Shown here: one piece after another, positions 46,453-55,217 of the stretch
Position numbering within the stretch: position 1 is the first letter of the stretch
Layout: the number at the start of each line of letters is the position of its first letter
Assembly (NCBI GenBank): GCA_016177775.1
Contig: JACOUQ010000027.1
Coordinates: 36,268-100,267 of the forward strand
DNA length: 64,000 nt
Source: Geobacter sp.
GTDB lineage: Bacteria; Desulfobacterota; Desulfuromonadia; Geobacterales; Geobacteraceae
Direction: 5' to 3'
Position numbers and translations under genes: made by a program
The notes under the pieces: model-generated
Told to the model about the DNA's origin: nothing
Seen by the model: only the letters and a program-made list of their open reading frames with translations
Database searches by the model: none

Positions 46453-47313
46453 ATGTCAACATCCTGTAACCAGCGCAAGAACATCCAGGGACACCCCTGT
46501 TTCAGCGGCAACCACCACAAGAACGGCCGGATGCACCTGGCCGTTGCCCCAAGATGCAACATCAAATGCGGCTACTGCACCAGGCGCCACGACTGCGCCA
46601 ACGAGTCCCGCCCCGGCGTAACCAGCCGGATAGCCACCCCGCAGGAGGCAATCGAAAAAGTGCGCGAGGTGATGGCGAGCGAGATCCTCGGCCCCATGAT
46701 CAAGGTGATCGGCATTGCCGGACCGGGCGATCCCCTGGCGAACGAGGAAACCTTCGAGACCTTCCGCATGGTGGGCGAGGAGTTTCCCCACCTCATAAAA
46801 TGCCTTAGCACCAACGGCCTGCTCCTTCCGGAGAAGATCGACCTGCTGGACGAGCTCGGGCTGCACAGCCTCACCGTGACCCTCAATACCCTTGATCCGA
46901 AGGTGGGGGCTGGGATATACTCGCATATTCTCTACCACGGGAAACGCTATACCGGCGAGGAAGCTGCCCGCATCCTGCTGGAGAACCAGCTGGAAGGTCT
47001 CCGGAAGGCGGCCGGTTACGGCATGACCATCAAGGTGAACACGGTTTACATCCCCGGCGTCAACGAGGAGCAGATCCCTCTCATAGGCAGGAAAGTCAAG
47101 GAGCTGGGGGCCTTCGTCATGAACGTCATGCCGCTCATCCCGCAGGCCGATTTCGCCCATGTCACTCCCCCCTCACCCGAACTGCTGGAGAAGGTGCGTG
47201 GAGAAAACGAGAAGATCATCGGCCAGTTCAAGCATTGCCGTCAATGCCGGGCCGACGCGGTGGGGTTGATCGGGCAGGATGTGAAATTGGCCGAAATGGA
47301 GCGCGCGGCTTAG
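46453..47313 (+). CDS. nifB: FeMo-cofactor biosynthesis radical SAM protein NifB (short form)
   Basis: The 286-residue radical SAM enzyme fuses two 4Fe-4S clusters with a carbide to make NifB-cofactor. The SAM-cluster motif CNIKCGYCTRRHDC lies near residue 35, and the C-terminal FKHCRQCRADAVG provides further cluster cysteines. It lacks the NifX-like C-terminal domain of long NifB proteins. I start at the ATG at 46453 after AAAGGAG; the frame continues upstream through the leader terminators and is not used. It is transcribed divergently from draG. Confidence 0.96.
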   Translation: MSTSCNQRKNIQGHPCFSGNHHKNGRMHLAVAPRCNIKCGYCTRRHDCANESRPGVTSRIATPQEAIEKVREVMASEILGPMIKVIGIAGPGDPLANEETFETFRMVGEEFPHLIKCLSTNGLLLPEKIDLLDELGLHSLTVTLNTLDPKVGAGIYSHILYHGKRYTGEEAARILLENQLEGLRKAAGYGMTIKVNTVYIPGVNEEQIPLIGRKVKELGAFVMNVMPLIPQADFAHVTPPSPELLEKVRGENEKIIGQFKHCRQCRADAVGLIGQDVKLAEMERAA

Positions 47314-47422
47314 TACTGTATCAATTGCTCCTGCTCTTATGCAATCAAGTTCCCCCTTCAAAGAGAGGGTTTTATAGTTTCACTGAATATTTTTTCTCAT
47401 ATTAAAACACTGCATTATTATG

Positions 47423-47451
47423 TTGACATATTTCTGTATACATTGTGCAAT
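47423..47451 (+). promoter_or_regulatory. Possible sigma-70-type promoter of nuo operon
   Basis: TTGACA is followed after 17 bases by TGCAAT, a moderate -10 match, about 75 bases before nuoA. The surrounding 47314-47524 spacer is AT-rich and non-coding. Confidence 0.4.
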
Positions 47452-47462
47452 AAATGACACAA
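47443..47462. promoter_or_regulatory. TTGTG-N10-CACAA element upstream of nuoA
   Basis: A 5-base inverted repeat with ten-base spacer (6-base arms ATTGTG/CACAAT) overlaps the putative -10 region, so a bound protein could repress. The same arrangement lies upstream of nifEN. Confidence 0.4.
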
Positions 47463-47524
47463 TCTGAAACTCCGTTTTTCAAACATCAAACCGGAAAGCA
47501 GTATACGGAAAGCCGTTAAATCCA

Positions 47525-47890
47525 ATGAGTCCATACCTGGTATTTTTCATATTTCTTCTGGCAGCGGTGGGGCTGGTCGGGCTGATCGTTCTGCTGAACG
47601 CGCTCCTGGGACCGAAGCCGGTAACCAACGCCGTCAAGGCCGAGCCGTTCGAGTGCGGCTCCCGACCGCTCCAGTTGCGCAATGTGCGCCCCCTGTCAAT
47701 CAAGTACTATCCGGTCGCCATCTTTTTCCTCCTTTTCGACCTGGAAACCGTACTCCTGTTCATCTGGGCGGTTTCCGCCGGTAACCGCGAGCTGGCCACC
47801 CTTTCCCTCTGCTCCTTCCTCTTTTTCATGGGTGTGCTGGCGCTGGCTTTCGTCTATATCTGGAAGGAAGGTGGACTGGAATGGCGATGA
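47525..47890 (+). CDS. nuoA: NADH-quinone oxidoreductase subunit A
   Basis: This 121-residue membrane subunit has three hydrophobic helices and the conserved loop KAEPFECGSRP, which lies near the quinone cavity of complex I. It is the first gene of a complete nuoA-N series, all on the plus strand. The stop overlaps nuoB. Confidence 0.96.
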   Translation: MSPYLVFFIFLLAAVGLVGLIVLLNALLGPKPVTNAVKAEPFECGSRPLQLRNVRPLSIKYYPVAIFFLLFDLETVLLFIWAVSAGNRELATLSLCSFLFFMGVLALAFVYIWKEGGLEWR

Positions 47891-48372
47891 TGGAATTCCT
47901 CACAACCAGGAAGGACGAGCTCGTGGGATGGGTGCGCAAGTTCAGCATTTTCCCCTACCCCTTCGTCACCGCCTGCTGCGGCATGGAGTTCATGGCAGTC
48001 AGCTCCACCCTCTACGACACCGACCGGTTCGGCGCCGCGCTCCCCCGCTTCACGCCGCGCCAGTCCGACCTCCTCATGGTGGTGGGAACCATCACCCACA
48101 AGGAAGCGCCGGTGATCAAGCGGGTCTACGACCAGATGTGCGAGCCGAAATGGGTAATGGCCTTCGGCGCCTGTGCCACCAGCGGCGGCTTTTATCGCAA
48201 CTACTCGGTCCTGCAGGGTGTGGACAAGATAATACCCGTGGACATCTACGTTCCGGGCTGTCCGCCCCGGCCGGAGATGGTGATCGATGCCATCATGAAG
48301 CTTCAGGACAAGATTGCAAGCGAGCGGCATCCGATTCTGCCGTTTGAGGAACCGAACCCGGTGAAGGTTTAA
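47881..48372 (+). CDS. nuoB: NADH-quinone oxidoreductase subunit B
   Basis: The 163-residue subunit holds terminal cluster N2. Ligands are the tandem cysteines in TACCGMEFMA, the Cys in FGACATSGGFY and the Cys in PGCPPRPEM. It starts inside nuoA; the ATG at 47887, forming ATGA with the nuoA stop, is an equally good start. Electrons leave N2 for the quinone bound between NuoB and NuoD. Confidence 0.97.
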   Translation: MAMMEFLTTRKDELVGWVRKFSIFPYPFVTACCGMEFMAVSSTLYDTDRFGAALPRFTPRQSDLLMVVGTITHKEAPVIKRVYDQMCEPKWVMAFGACATSGGFYRNYSVLQGVDKIIPVDIYVPGCPPRPEMVIDAIMKLQDKIASERHPILPFEEPNPVKV

Positions 48373-48375
48373 CGG

Positions 48376-48466
48376 CCGGGACCGGGGACTAGGGACCGGT
48401 AACGACGTGTAGGGGCGAATCTTGTATTCGCCCGTCAATCAGGGCGATCACAAGGATCGCCCCTAC
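48376..48466. repeat. GGGGAC repeat plus GTAGGGGCGA REP-like repeat (copy 2)
   Basis: GGGACCGGGGACTAGGGACC (48376-48396) is followed by two inverted hairpins (48409-48466) of the type seen at 36251. Together they fill the nuoB-nuoC spacer. Confidence 0.75.
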
Positions 48467-48488
48467 AAGGCATGGACCCGAATAACCA

Positions 48489-48971
48489 ATGATCTACCAA
48501 AAGATAACCAACAATCTGAAAGACCTCTTCGACCGTTCCCATGACAGCCACGGCATGCTGGTGCTGGAACTCTCGCCGGAGAAAGTCCTGCCGCTGGTCA
48601 CCCGGCTGAAGGAGGAGTTCGGCTTCGATCTCTTCCTCGACGTTACGGCAGTCGATTATCCGGAGCGGGAGCCCCGCTTCGACGTGGTCTATCACTTCTA
48701 CAGCTCGAACCAGAACAAGCGTATCCGCCTGAAGGTGCAGGTGCCTGAAACAGAGCCGGTTGTACCGACCCTCACTGGCCTCTACGGCTCGGCCCGCTAC
48801 CTGGAGCGGGAAACCCACGAGATGTACGGCATCAGGTTCAACGGCAACGACGACCTCCGGCCGATCCTTCTGTACGAGGGCTTTGTCGGGCATCCGCTCA
48901 GAAAAGACTATCCCATCGACATGGAGCAACCCATCGTCGAATACCGCAAGCAGGTGGAAAGTGGAATATAA
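48489..48971 (+). CDS. nuoC: NADH-quinone oxidoreductase subunit C
   Basis: The 160-residue 30-kDa-type subunit carries the family signature ERETHEMYGIRFNGNDDLRP and the C-terminal LRKDYPID. It packs against NuoD in the connecting module. It is a separate protein, not fused to NuoD as in E. coli. nuoD begins within its last codons. Confidence 0.95.
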   Translation: MIYQKITNNLKDLFDRSHDSHGMLVLELSPEKVLPLVTRLKEEFGFDLFLDVTAVDYPEREPRFDVVYHFYSSNQNKRIRLKVQVPETEPVVPTLTGLYGSARYLERETHEMYGIRFNGNDDLRPILLYEGFVGHPLRKDYPIDMEQPIVEYRKQVESGI

Positions 48972-50172
48972 GTCCCCGGTCAGATCATACCTGGAGGAGA
49001 CAGCCGACCCGAACAACGTGCTGGTCAACCTCGGCCCCTCCCACCCGGCCACCCACGGCACCATCCAGATCATCGCCGAGCTGGACGGCGAGACCGTGAA
49101 GAAGGCGGACATCCATTGCGGCTACCTCCACCGCGGTTTCGAGAAAGAGGCGGAGCACCACACCTATCACAAGATCATCCCCTACACTGACCGGCTCAAC
49201 TACTGTTCCAGCCTGAACAACAACTTCGCCTATGCCGAGGCAGTGGAAAAGCTCCTGGGGATCGAGATCACCCCCCGCTGCAAGTGGCTCCGGACGCTGC
49301 TCTCCGAATACAACCGGGTCGCCGACCATGTCACCTGCATCGCGGCCACAGTCATGGAGATGGGGGCGATGACCGCCTTCCTGTATCTCATGACCATCCG
49401 CGACTATATCTTCGAGCACCTGAACCACCTGACCGGCGCCCGGCTCACCTATTCCTACGTCCGCATAGGAGGCCTGTCAAGGGACCTGCCGGAGGGCTGG
49501 CTGGAGCGGCTGGAGGAGATCCTCCAGTTCCACGAGCGCTACATCAACCGTATCCACGGCCTTCTGGACCGCAACCGCATCTTCATCGACCGGACCCGCA
49601 ACGTGGGTGTCATGACCCCGGAGCACGCACTCAACTGGGGTTACACCGGGCCGATCCTCCGTTCCACCGGCATCCCCATCGACCTGCGCAAGGACTCCCC
49701 CTATCTCGCCTACCCGGAACTCGATTTCGAGGTGCCGGTGGGGATCAAGGGGGACAACTACGACCGCTACTATGTCCGGATGCGGGAGATGGACGAGTCG
49801 CTCTCCATGATCCGCCAGTGCGTGAAAAACCTGCCTAAGGGGCCGGTGAGCGTCGTCGATTCAAGGGTGGTGCTGCCGGAAAAGTCGCGGGTCTATACCC
49901 AGACCGAGGCGGTCATCAACCATTTCAAACTGATTATCGACGGGATAAAGGTCCCGGCCGGCGAGGTCTACAGCGCCCACGAGGCCCCCAACGGCGAGCT
50001 CGGCTTCTATCTCGTGAGTGACGGAAGCGGCCACCCCTACAAGATGCATGTCCGCTCCCCCAGCTTTGCCCACATGGGGGGGATGCACACCCTGCTGGAG
50101 GGGTACCAGGTGGCCGACATCATCGCCACCTTCGGCTCCATGAACATGATCGGCGGGGAGTGTGACCGATGA
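48961..50172 (+). CDS. nuoD: NADH-quinone oxidoreductase subunit D
   Basis: This 403-residue 49-kDa-type subunit forms the quinone site. Key motifs are LGPSHPATHGT near residue 23 and HCGYLHRGFEK near 53. I start at the GTG at 48961, which overlaps nuoC by 11 bases and gives the normal length. The frame stays open back to 48760, but that part is a shadow of nuoC. The C terminus (GGECDR) overlaps nuoE by ATGA. Confidence 0.94.
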   Translation: MEYKSPVRSYLEETADPNNVLVNLGPSHPATHGTIQIIAELDGETVKKADIHCGYLHRGFEKEAEHHTYHKIIPYTDRLNYCSSLNNNFAYAEAVEKLLGIEITPRCKWLRTLLSEYNRVADHVTCIAATVMEMGAMTAFLYLMTIRDYIFEHLNHLTGARLTYSYVRIGGLSRDLPEGWLERLEEILQFHERYINRIHGLLDRNRIFIDRTRNVGVMTPEHALNWGYTGPILRSTGIPIDLRKDSPYLAYPELDFEVPVGIKGDNYDRYYVRMREMDESLSMIRQCVKNLPKGPVSVVDSRVVLPEKSRVYTQTEAVINHFKLIIDGIKVPAGEVYSAHEAPNGELGFYLVSDGSGHPYKMHVRSPSFAHMGGMHTLLEGYQVADIIATFGSMNMIGGECDR

Positions 50173-50633
50173 GCTGCCTGACTGACAAATTCGACCGCTT
50201 GCGCGCCACCTATCCGCCGGAGATGAACTCCTCCCTGGTGCTCCCGCTCCTGCATCTCATGCTGAGGGAGAAGGGACACCTGACCGAGAGCGACGCCATC
50301 TTCATCGCCGATTACCTTGGGGTTCCGGCCATGCAGGTGAAGGAGGCCCTCACCTGGTACACCATGCTCCACAGAAAGCCGGTCGGGAAGCACGTGATAA
50401 AGGTCTGCCGCAACATCGCATGCTCGCTCATGGGTGCCGAACGGATCATCGACTACCTGAAGCAGAAGCTCGGGATCGAGGCAGGGGAAACCACCCCGGA
50501 CGGCCGCTTCACCCTCCTTCTGGTAGAGTGCCTCGCTTCCTGCGGCACGGCGCCGGCCATGCAGGTGAGCGACACCTACCATGAAAATCTCGACGAAGCC
50601 AGAATCGACCATATCCTGAAGGAGCTTTCATGA
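50169..50633 (+). CDS. nuoE: NADH-quinone oxidoreductase subunit E
   Basis: The 154-residue subunit binds a [2Fe-2S] cluster (N1a) through CRNIAC and CLASCG. It works with NuoF in the NADH module. ATGA overlaps on both sides couple it to nuoD and nuoF. Confidence 0.96.
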   Translation: MSCLTDKFDRLRATYPPEMNSSLVLPLLHLMLREKGHLTESDAIFIADYLGVPAMQVKEALTWYTMLHRKPVGKHVIKVCRNIACSLMGAERIIDYLKQKLGIEAGETTPDGRFTLLLVECLASCGTAPAMQVSDTYHENLDEARIDHILKELS

Positions 50634-51913
50634 CGGAACCGAGAGTCTTCTTCAATTTCGGGATAACCGACGACTCCCACACCCTTTCGGCATACCGCGG
50701 GCGCGGCGGCTACCAGGCCCTGGAAAAGGCCCTCCGGACCATGCAGCCGCTTGACGTGGAAAAGGAAGTCACCACATCCGGCCTTCGCGGCCGCGGCGGC
50801 GCCGGCTTCCCCACCGGGAGCAAGTGGTCGTTCGTGGACAAGAAGAGCCCGGTCGTCTACCTCTGCTGCAACGCGGACGAGGGGGAGCCGGGGACCTTCA
50901 AGGACCGCTGGATATTCGAGCACAACTCGCACCAGCTTGTGGAAGGTGTGCTCCTGGCAGCCTATGCCCTGAACGTGCGCCACGCCTTCATCTACATCCG
51001 GGGTGAATTCGATCTGTCATACCGCCGCCTGCTGCTGGCGCTGGAAGAAGCGCGGGAAGCGGGACTGGTTGGCGAGCGGATACTCGGCACCGAGTTTTCC
51101 TGCGACATCATCGTCCACCAGGGTGGAGGCGCCTACGTCTGCGGCGAGGAATCGAGCCTTCTCACCTCCCTGGAAGGGTTCAAGGGGTATCCAAAGAACA
51201 AGCCCCCATTCCCGGCGGTAAAAGGACTCTACCAGGCCCCGACGGTCATCAACAACGTGGAGACCCTGGCCACCATCCCCTGGATCATCACCCACGGCGG
51301 CGGTGCCTATGCCGGCATCGGCGCCCAGAACAACACCGGCACCAAGCTGTTCGGCATATCCGGCCACGTGAACAAACCAGGCATTCACGAGCGCCCCACT
51401 GGCTATCCACTGAAGAAGATAATCTTCGAGGATTGCGGCGGCATACTGGGAGGGAAAGCGCTCAAGGCAGTGATCCCGGGCGGCTCCTCCACCCCGGTGC
51501 TCAAAGGTTTCGAGATCGAGAATGTGACCCTGGATGCGGAATCGGTAATAAAGGCAGGGAGCATGCTCGGCTCAGGCGGCATCATCGTCATCGCCGAGGG
51601 AACCTGCATGGTGCGGCTGCTCCAGGTCCTCACCCGCTTCTATGCCCACGAGTCGTGCGGCCAGTGCACCCCCTGCCGCGAAGGGACCGCCTGGATGGAC
51701 AAGGTGATCGGCCGGATCGTGGCGGGCCAGGGTGTCAAGGGTGACCTGGAGCGGCTGGAGGCGGTCACCAGCGGCATCATGGGGAACACGGTCTGCGCCC
51801 TGGGCGACGCCGCCTCCATGCCGGTGGCGAGCTTCATCAAGAAATTCAGGGACGAATTCGAGTATTACATCGAGCACGGCCGGTCGATGTTCGATGGCCG
51901 GCTGGAGATATGA
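50630..51913 (+). CDS. nuoF: NADH-quinone oxidoreductase subunit F
   Basis: The 427-residue flavoprotein oxidises NADH. FMN/NADH motifs GRGGAGFPTGSKW and NADEGEPGTFKDR and the N3 cluster motif ESCGQCTPCREGT, with the last ligand in NTVCALGDA, are intact. It is followed by a repeat element that separates it from nuoG, so the otherwise tight overlap pattern is broken there. Confidence 0.97.
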   Translation: MTEPRVFFNFGITDDSHTLSAYRGRGGYQALEKALRTMQPLDVEKEVTTSGLRGRGGAGFPTGSKWSFVDKKSPVVYLCCNADEGEPGTFKDRWIFEHNSHQLVEGVLLAAYALNVRHAFIYIRGEFDLSYRRLLLALEEAREAGLVGERILGTEFSCDIIVHQGGGAYVCGEESSLLTSLEGFKGYPKNKPPFPAVKGLYQAPTVINNVETLATIPWIITHGGGAYAGIGAQNNTGTKLFGISGHVNKPGIHERPTGYPLKKIIFEDCGGILGGKALKAVIPGGSSTPVLKGFEIENVTLDAESVIKAGSMLGSGGIIVIAEGTCMVRLLQVLTRFYAHESCGQCTPCREGTAWMDKVIGRIVAGQGVKGDLERLEAVTSGIMGNTVCALGDAASMPVASFIKKFRDEFEYYIEHGRSMFDGRLEI

Positions 51914-51922
51914 CAAGTATAT

Positions 51923-52100
51923 TTTTGCCACAGAGCCACAGAGGCTCGGAGAAAGGCAAAACCAGAAAAGCATTCTCGCGCAACGGTGCAAAGACGCGAA
52001 GGAAAAGCAAAGGCTTAAACCTTGTTTTTTGGGTTTAAAAACCAAAATCTTAAAAGTTTTTCTCTGTGATTTTCTCCGTGTCTCTGTGTCTCTGTGGCAG
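51923..52100. repeat. GCCACAGAG inverted-repeat element, copy 2
   Basis: About 178 bp, bounded by TTTTGCCACAGAGCCACAGAG-type and CTCTGTGTCTCTGTGGCAG-type ends. The interior differs from copy 1 but shares GGTTTAAA-like and TTTTCTCCGTG segments. It is non-coding and inserted between nuoF and nuoG. Confidence 0.8.
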
Positions 52101-52117
52101 ATTTGGATTTTAACCTT

Positions 52118-53527
52118 ATGATCGAACTGAAGATCGACAACAGAACAGTGGAAGCAAACGAGGGAGAAACGGTGCTCCAGGCTGCCCTGCGCCACGGCAT
52201 CGAGATCCCCCACTTCTGCTACCACCCCTGCCTCTCCATCGCCGGCAACTGCCGGATCTGCCTGGTGAAGGTGACCGGCCGCCCCAAGCTGATGCCGTCG
52301 TGCAACCTGGCCGTCACCCCCGGCATGGAGATCGAGACCGACAGCGACGACGTGATCGCGGCGCGGCAGGCGGTCATGCAGTTCATCACCCTGAACCACC
52401 CTGGCGAGTGCGGCATCTGCGACAAGGCCGGGGAATGCCGCCTCCAGGATTACCATGTCAGATACGGCGAGCCGGAATCGATCTCCCTGGAGCCGAAGAA
52501 CAAAAAGCCGAAGTTCTACGACATCAGCCCACGCATCCTGCTGGACAGCGAGCGCTGCATTCTCTGCAGCCGCTGCGTCCGCTTCACGAAGGAAGTTTCC
52601 GGATCGCACCAGCTCGGTATCGTGGAGCGGGGCAATCATTCCCGACTGGAGCGGCTGGAGTCGCAGCCGATGGACGACCCCTACTCCGACAACATCATCG
52701 GCCTCTGTCCCGTTGGCGCCCTCCTCTCCCGCGACTTCCTCTACCAGAGCCGGGTCTGGTACCTGGAGCCAATCCGCTCGGTCTGTACCGGCTGCTCCCG
52801 CTGCTGCAGCGTGAAGGTCTGGCGCCGCAACCGGCACTGGCACCTCCGCTCCCTGGGCGAGGAGATGAACCGCAAGGTCTACCGGGTCACCCCCCAGGAG
52901 AACAGGGAGATTAACGGCCCCTGGATCTGCAACAAGGGGTTCGACCTTCACAAGTTCATGGGCCGCAAGAGGCTCCTCCAGCCGATGATCGGCGGATCCG
53001 TCGCAACTGTGGACGAGGCGCTGAGCGAGGCGAAGAAACTCCTGGCAGCCGCGAAGAGCCCGGCCGCCCTGGTCTCCGCACATGCCTCCAATGAGGAGCT
53101 GGCGGCGTTCAAGGAGACCCTCGGATCGCGGATGACGGTCTATAGCCGCGAGGACTACAAGGCCGAAGAGGGCGAAGTGGTCGAGGACAACATCCTCATC
53201 AGGGAAAACAAGAACCCCAACAGCCACGGGGTGCACGCCATGTTCGGCGACCTCCCGTGGAGCGTCGACTCAGGACACGACCTGGTGCTCGTCTGGGGGG
53301 ACAATGTCGATTACACGCCCATGGGTAACGCAAAGGTGATCCACCTGGCATCCTTCGAGATGCCGCAGGAGCGCCACGCGGATGTCCTGATACCCATTTC
53401 CACCACCTTCGAGCGGAGCGGCAGCTTCACCAATTTCGAGGGGAAGGTGAACCGCTTCACCAAGGTGTTCGATAAACCGGGGCTTGTCCAGCAAGCCGGC
53501 GACGTTTTCGGGAGGCTTGGCGCATGA
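52118..53527 (+). CDS. nuoG: NADH-quinone oxidoreductase subunit G (compact form)
   Basis: This 469-residue subunit carries the electron wire. It has an N-terminal [2Fe-2S] domain (CYHPCLSIAGNCRICLV and MPSCNL), the His/Cys cluster segment HPGECGICDKAGEC, a ferredoxin-like pair (CILCSRCVRF, CPVGAL) and a further CTGCSRCCSV/ICNKG site. The molybdopterin-type domain is reduced to about 150 residues; E. coli NuoG is roughly twice as long. The stop overlaps nuoH by ATGA, so the short length is not an obvious frameshift. I start at 52118; the few codons upstream lie in the repeat. Confidence 0.92.
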   Translation: MIELKIDNRTVEANEGETVLQAALRHGIEIPHFCYHPCLSIAGNCRICLVKVTGRPKLMPSCNLAVTPGMEIETDSDDVIAARQAVMQFITLNHPGECGICDKAGECRLQDYHVRYGEPESISLEPKNKKPKFYDISPRILLDSERCILCSRCVRFTKEVSGSHQLGIVERGNHSRLERLESQPMDDPYSDNIIGLCPVGALLSRDFLYQSRVWYLEPIRSVCTGCSRCCSVKVWRRNRHWHLRSLGEEMNRKVYRVTPQENREINGPWICNKGFDLHKFMGRKRLLQPMIGGSVATVDEALSEAKKLLAAAKSPAALVSAHASNEELAAFKETLGSRMTVYSREDYKAEEGEVVEDNILIRENKNPNSHGVHAMFGDLPWSVDSGHDLVLVWGDNVDYTPMGNAKVIHLASFEMPQERHADVLIPISTTFERSGSFTNFEGKVNRFTKVFDKPGLVQQAGDVFGRLGA

Positions 53528-54660
53528 TACAGGACCTGGTCGTTTATCTGGCCTACATGGGATACGCCATCGGCTTCATGCTGGGGATCGCCACCCTCTT
53601 CACCTGGGTGGAGCGGAAGCAGTCCGCGATCATGGCCGACCGGATCGGCGCCAACCGCTGCTATATCCGGATACCCTTCACCAACGTGAAGCTCGTGGCA
53701 TGGGGACTCTTCCACGGCATCGCCGACGGCGCGAAGATGCTCCTGAAGGAAAACTTCACCCCCCTCACCTATGACCGCTTCTGCTTCAACCTGGCCCCCT
53801 TCCTGGCGGCAGCGCCGGTTCTGCTGGTTTTCAGCGTGATCCCCTTCGGCGGGACCCTGACGCCGGGACAGCTTCTCCCCCAGCTCCACGACTTCTTCGG
53901 CGACCGGAGCTACGCCATGCAGGTGGCGAGCCTCGATGCCGGCATCCTGGTGGTCCTCTCCTTCTCCGGGATCGGGATACTGGGGACCATGCTGGCCGGC
54001 TGGTCGTCCAACAACAAGTTTTCCATGCTGGGGGCCGCCCGGGCCGCCTCCCAGATGATCTCCTACGAAGTCTCCATGGGGCTCGCGCTCATCAGCCTGG
54101 TGGTGACCTACGGCACACTGGACTTGAACACGATGGTGCAGTGGCAGTCGGGGCTTCTCTTCGGGGCACTTCCGGCATGGGGGATATTCACCCAGCCCCT
54201 GGCATTCATCCTGTTCCTGACCGCGGCCATCGCCGAAAACAAGCGGGTGCCGTTCGACCTGCCGGAGTGCGAATCGGAGCTGGTGGCGGGTTATTTCACC
54301 GAGTACAGCGCCATGAAGATGGGGCTCTTCATGTTGAGCGAGTTCATAGAGATCGTGGTGGTCTCGGCCCTGCTGGTGACCATGTTCCTGGGGGGCTATA
54401 ACCTGCCGTACCTGACAGACAGCGGCTTCATCTTCCCGGCCGGTGCCACCTGGGCGCTGCCGCATCTGGCCGTGGTGCTCCTCCAGGTGGGGACCTTCCT
54501 GGTGAAGGTGGTCCTGGCCGGCTGCTTCCAGATCCTGATCCGCTGGTCGCTGCCCCGCTTCCGCTATGACCAGCTGATGAATTTCGGGTGGAAGTTCCTG
54601 ATGCCCCTGGCTGCTCTGAATCTGGTGGTGACGGCCTGCGTGCGGTGGTGGACGATATGA
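53524..54660 (+). CDS. nuoH: NADH-quinone oxidoreductase subunit H
   Basis: The 378-residue membrane subunit (about eight or nine helices) lines the quinone entry and the first proton path. The conserved loops TWVERKQSAIMADRIGANR and ENKRVPFDLPECESELV, with its run of glutamates, are present. ATGA overlaps join it to nuoG and nuoI. Confidence 0.97.
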   Translation: MIQDLVVYLAYMGYAIGFMLGIATLFTWVERKQSAIMADRIGANRCYIRIPFTNVKLVAWGLFHGIADGAKMLLKENFTPLTYDRFCFNLAPFLAAAPVLLVFSVIPFGGTLTPGQLLPQLHDFFGDRSYAMQVASLDAGILVVLSFSGIGILGTMLAGWSSNNKFSMLGAARAASQMISYEVSMGLALISLVVTYGTLDLNTMVQWQSGLLFGALPAWGIFTQPLAFILFLTAAIAENKRVPFDLPECESELVAGYFTEYSAMKMGLFMLSEFIEIVVVSALLVTMFLGGYNLPYLTDSGFIFPAGATWALPHLAVVLLQVGTFLVKVVLAGCFQILIRWSLPRFRYDQLMNFGWKFLMPLAALNLVVTACVRWWTI

Positions 54661-55217
54661 AGAAGGATTACTGGAATAAACCGGAAATGGGACTGTGGGA
54701 GCGCCTCTACATCTTCGAGGTGGTCCGCGGGCTCTGCATCACCGGCGGGGTCTTCTTCGGCAACATGTGGAAATGGCTCACCTTCCGCAAGGGTGCCCTC
54801 ACCGCATACTACCCGGAGGAGATCCGGAGCGACTACTCCCCCAACAACCGCGGCCGCCACGTGCTGACCCGGCGGGAGAACGGCGAGGTGCAGTGCGTGT
54901 CGTGCAACATGTGCGCGACGGTCTGCCCGGCCTATGCCATCGAGATTCTCTCCACCGCCAATTTTGACGACCATTTTCACCCCAAGGCCCCGGAGCGGTT
55001 CGAGATCGACTATTCCCGCTGCATCTTCTGCGGCTTCTGCGTGGAGGCATGCCCCGAGGACGCGATCCGCATGGTGAAGGAAGTCCCCGACTTCCCCACC
55101 TACGACCGCAACAACCTGTGGGCCACCCAGGACCTCCTCATGAACTGGCGGCCGACGTGCAACCCTGCGAAAATTTATCCGGCGGCGCAGAAGGCCCTCG
55201 AGGAGGTGCATCCGTGA
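54657..55217 (+). CDS. nuoI: NADH-quinone oxidoreductase subunit I
   Basis: The 186-residue protein binds two 4Fe-4S clusters (N6a, N6b) through CVSCNMCATVCP and CIFCGFCVEACP. The start at 54657 overlaps the nuoH stop as ATGA. The longer open frame upstream is inside nuoH and is not used. Confidence 0.96.
   Translation: MKKDYWNKPEMGLWERLYIFEVVRGLCITGGVFFGNMWKWLTFRKGALTAYYPEEIRSDYSPNNRGRHVLTRRENGEVQCVSCNMCATVCPAYAIEILSTANFDDHFHPKAPERFEIDYSRCIFCGFCVEACPEDAIRMVKEVPDFPTYDRNNLWATQDLLMNWRPTCNPAKIYPAAQKALEEVHP

Noticed and set aside
48760..48960. N-terminal extension of nuoD
   Set aside because: It overlaps nuoC in another frame; the GTG at 48961 gives the normal NuoD length.
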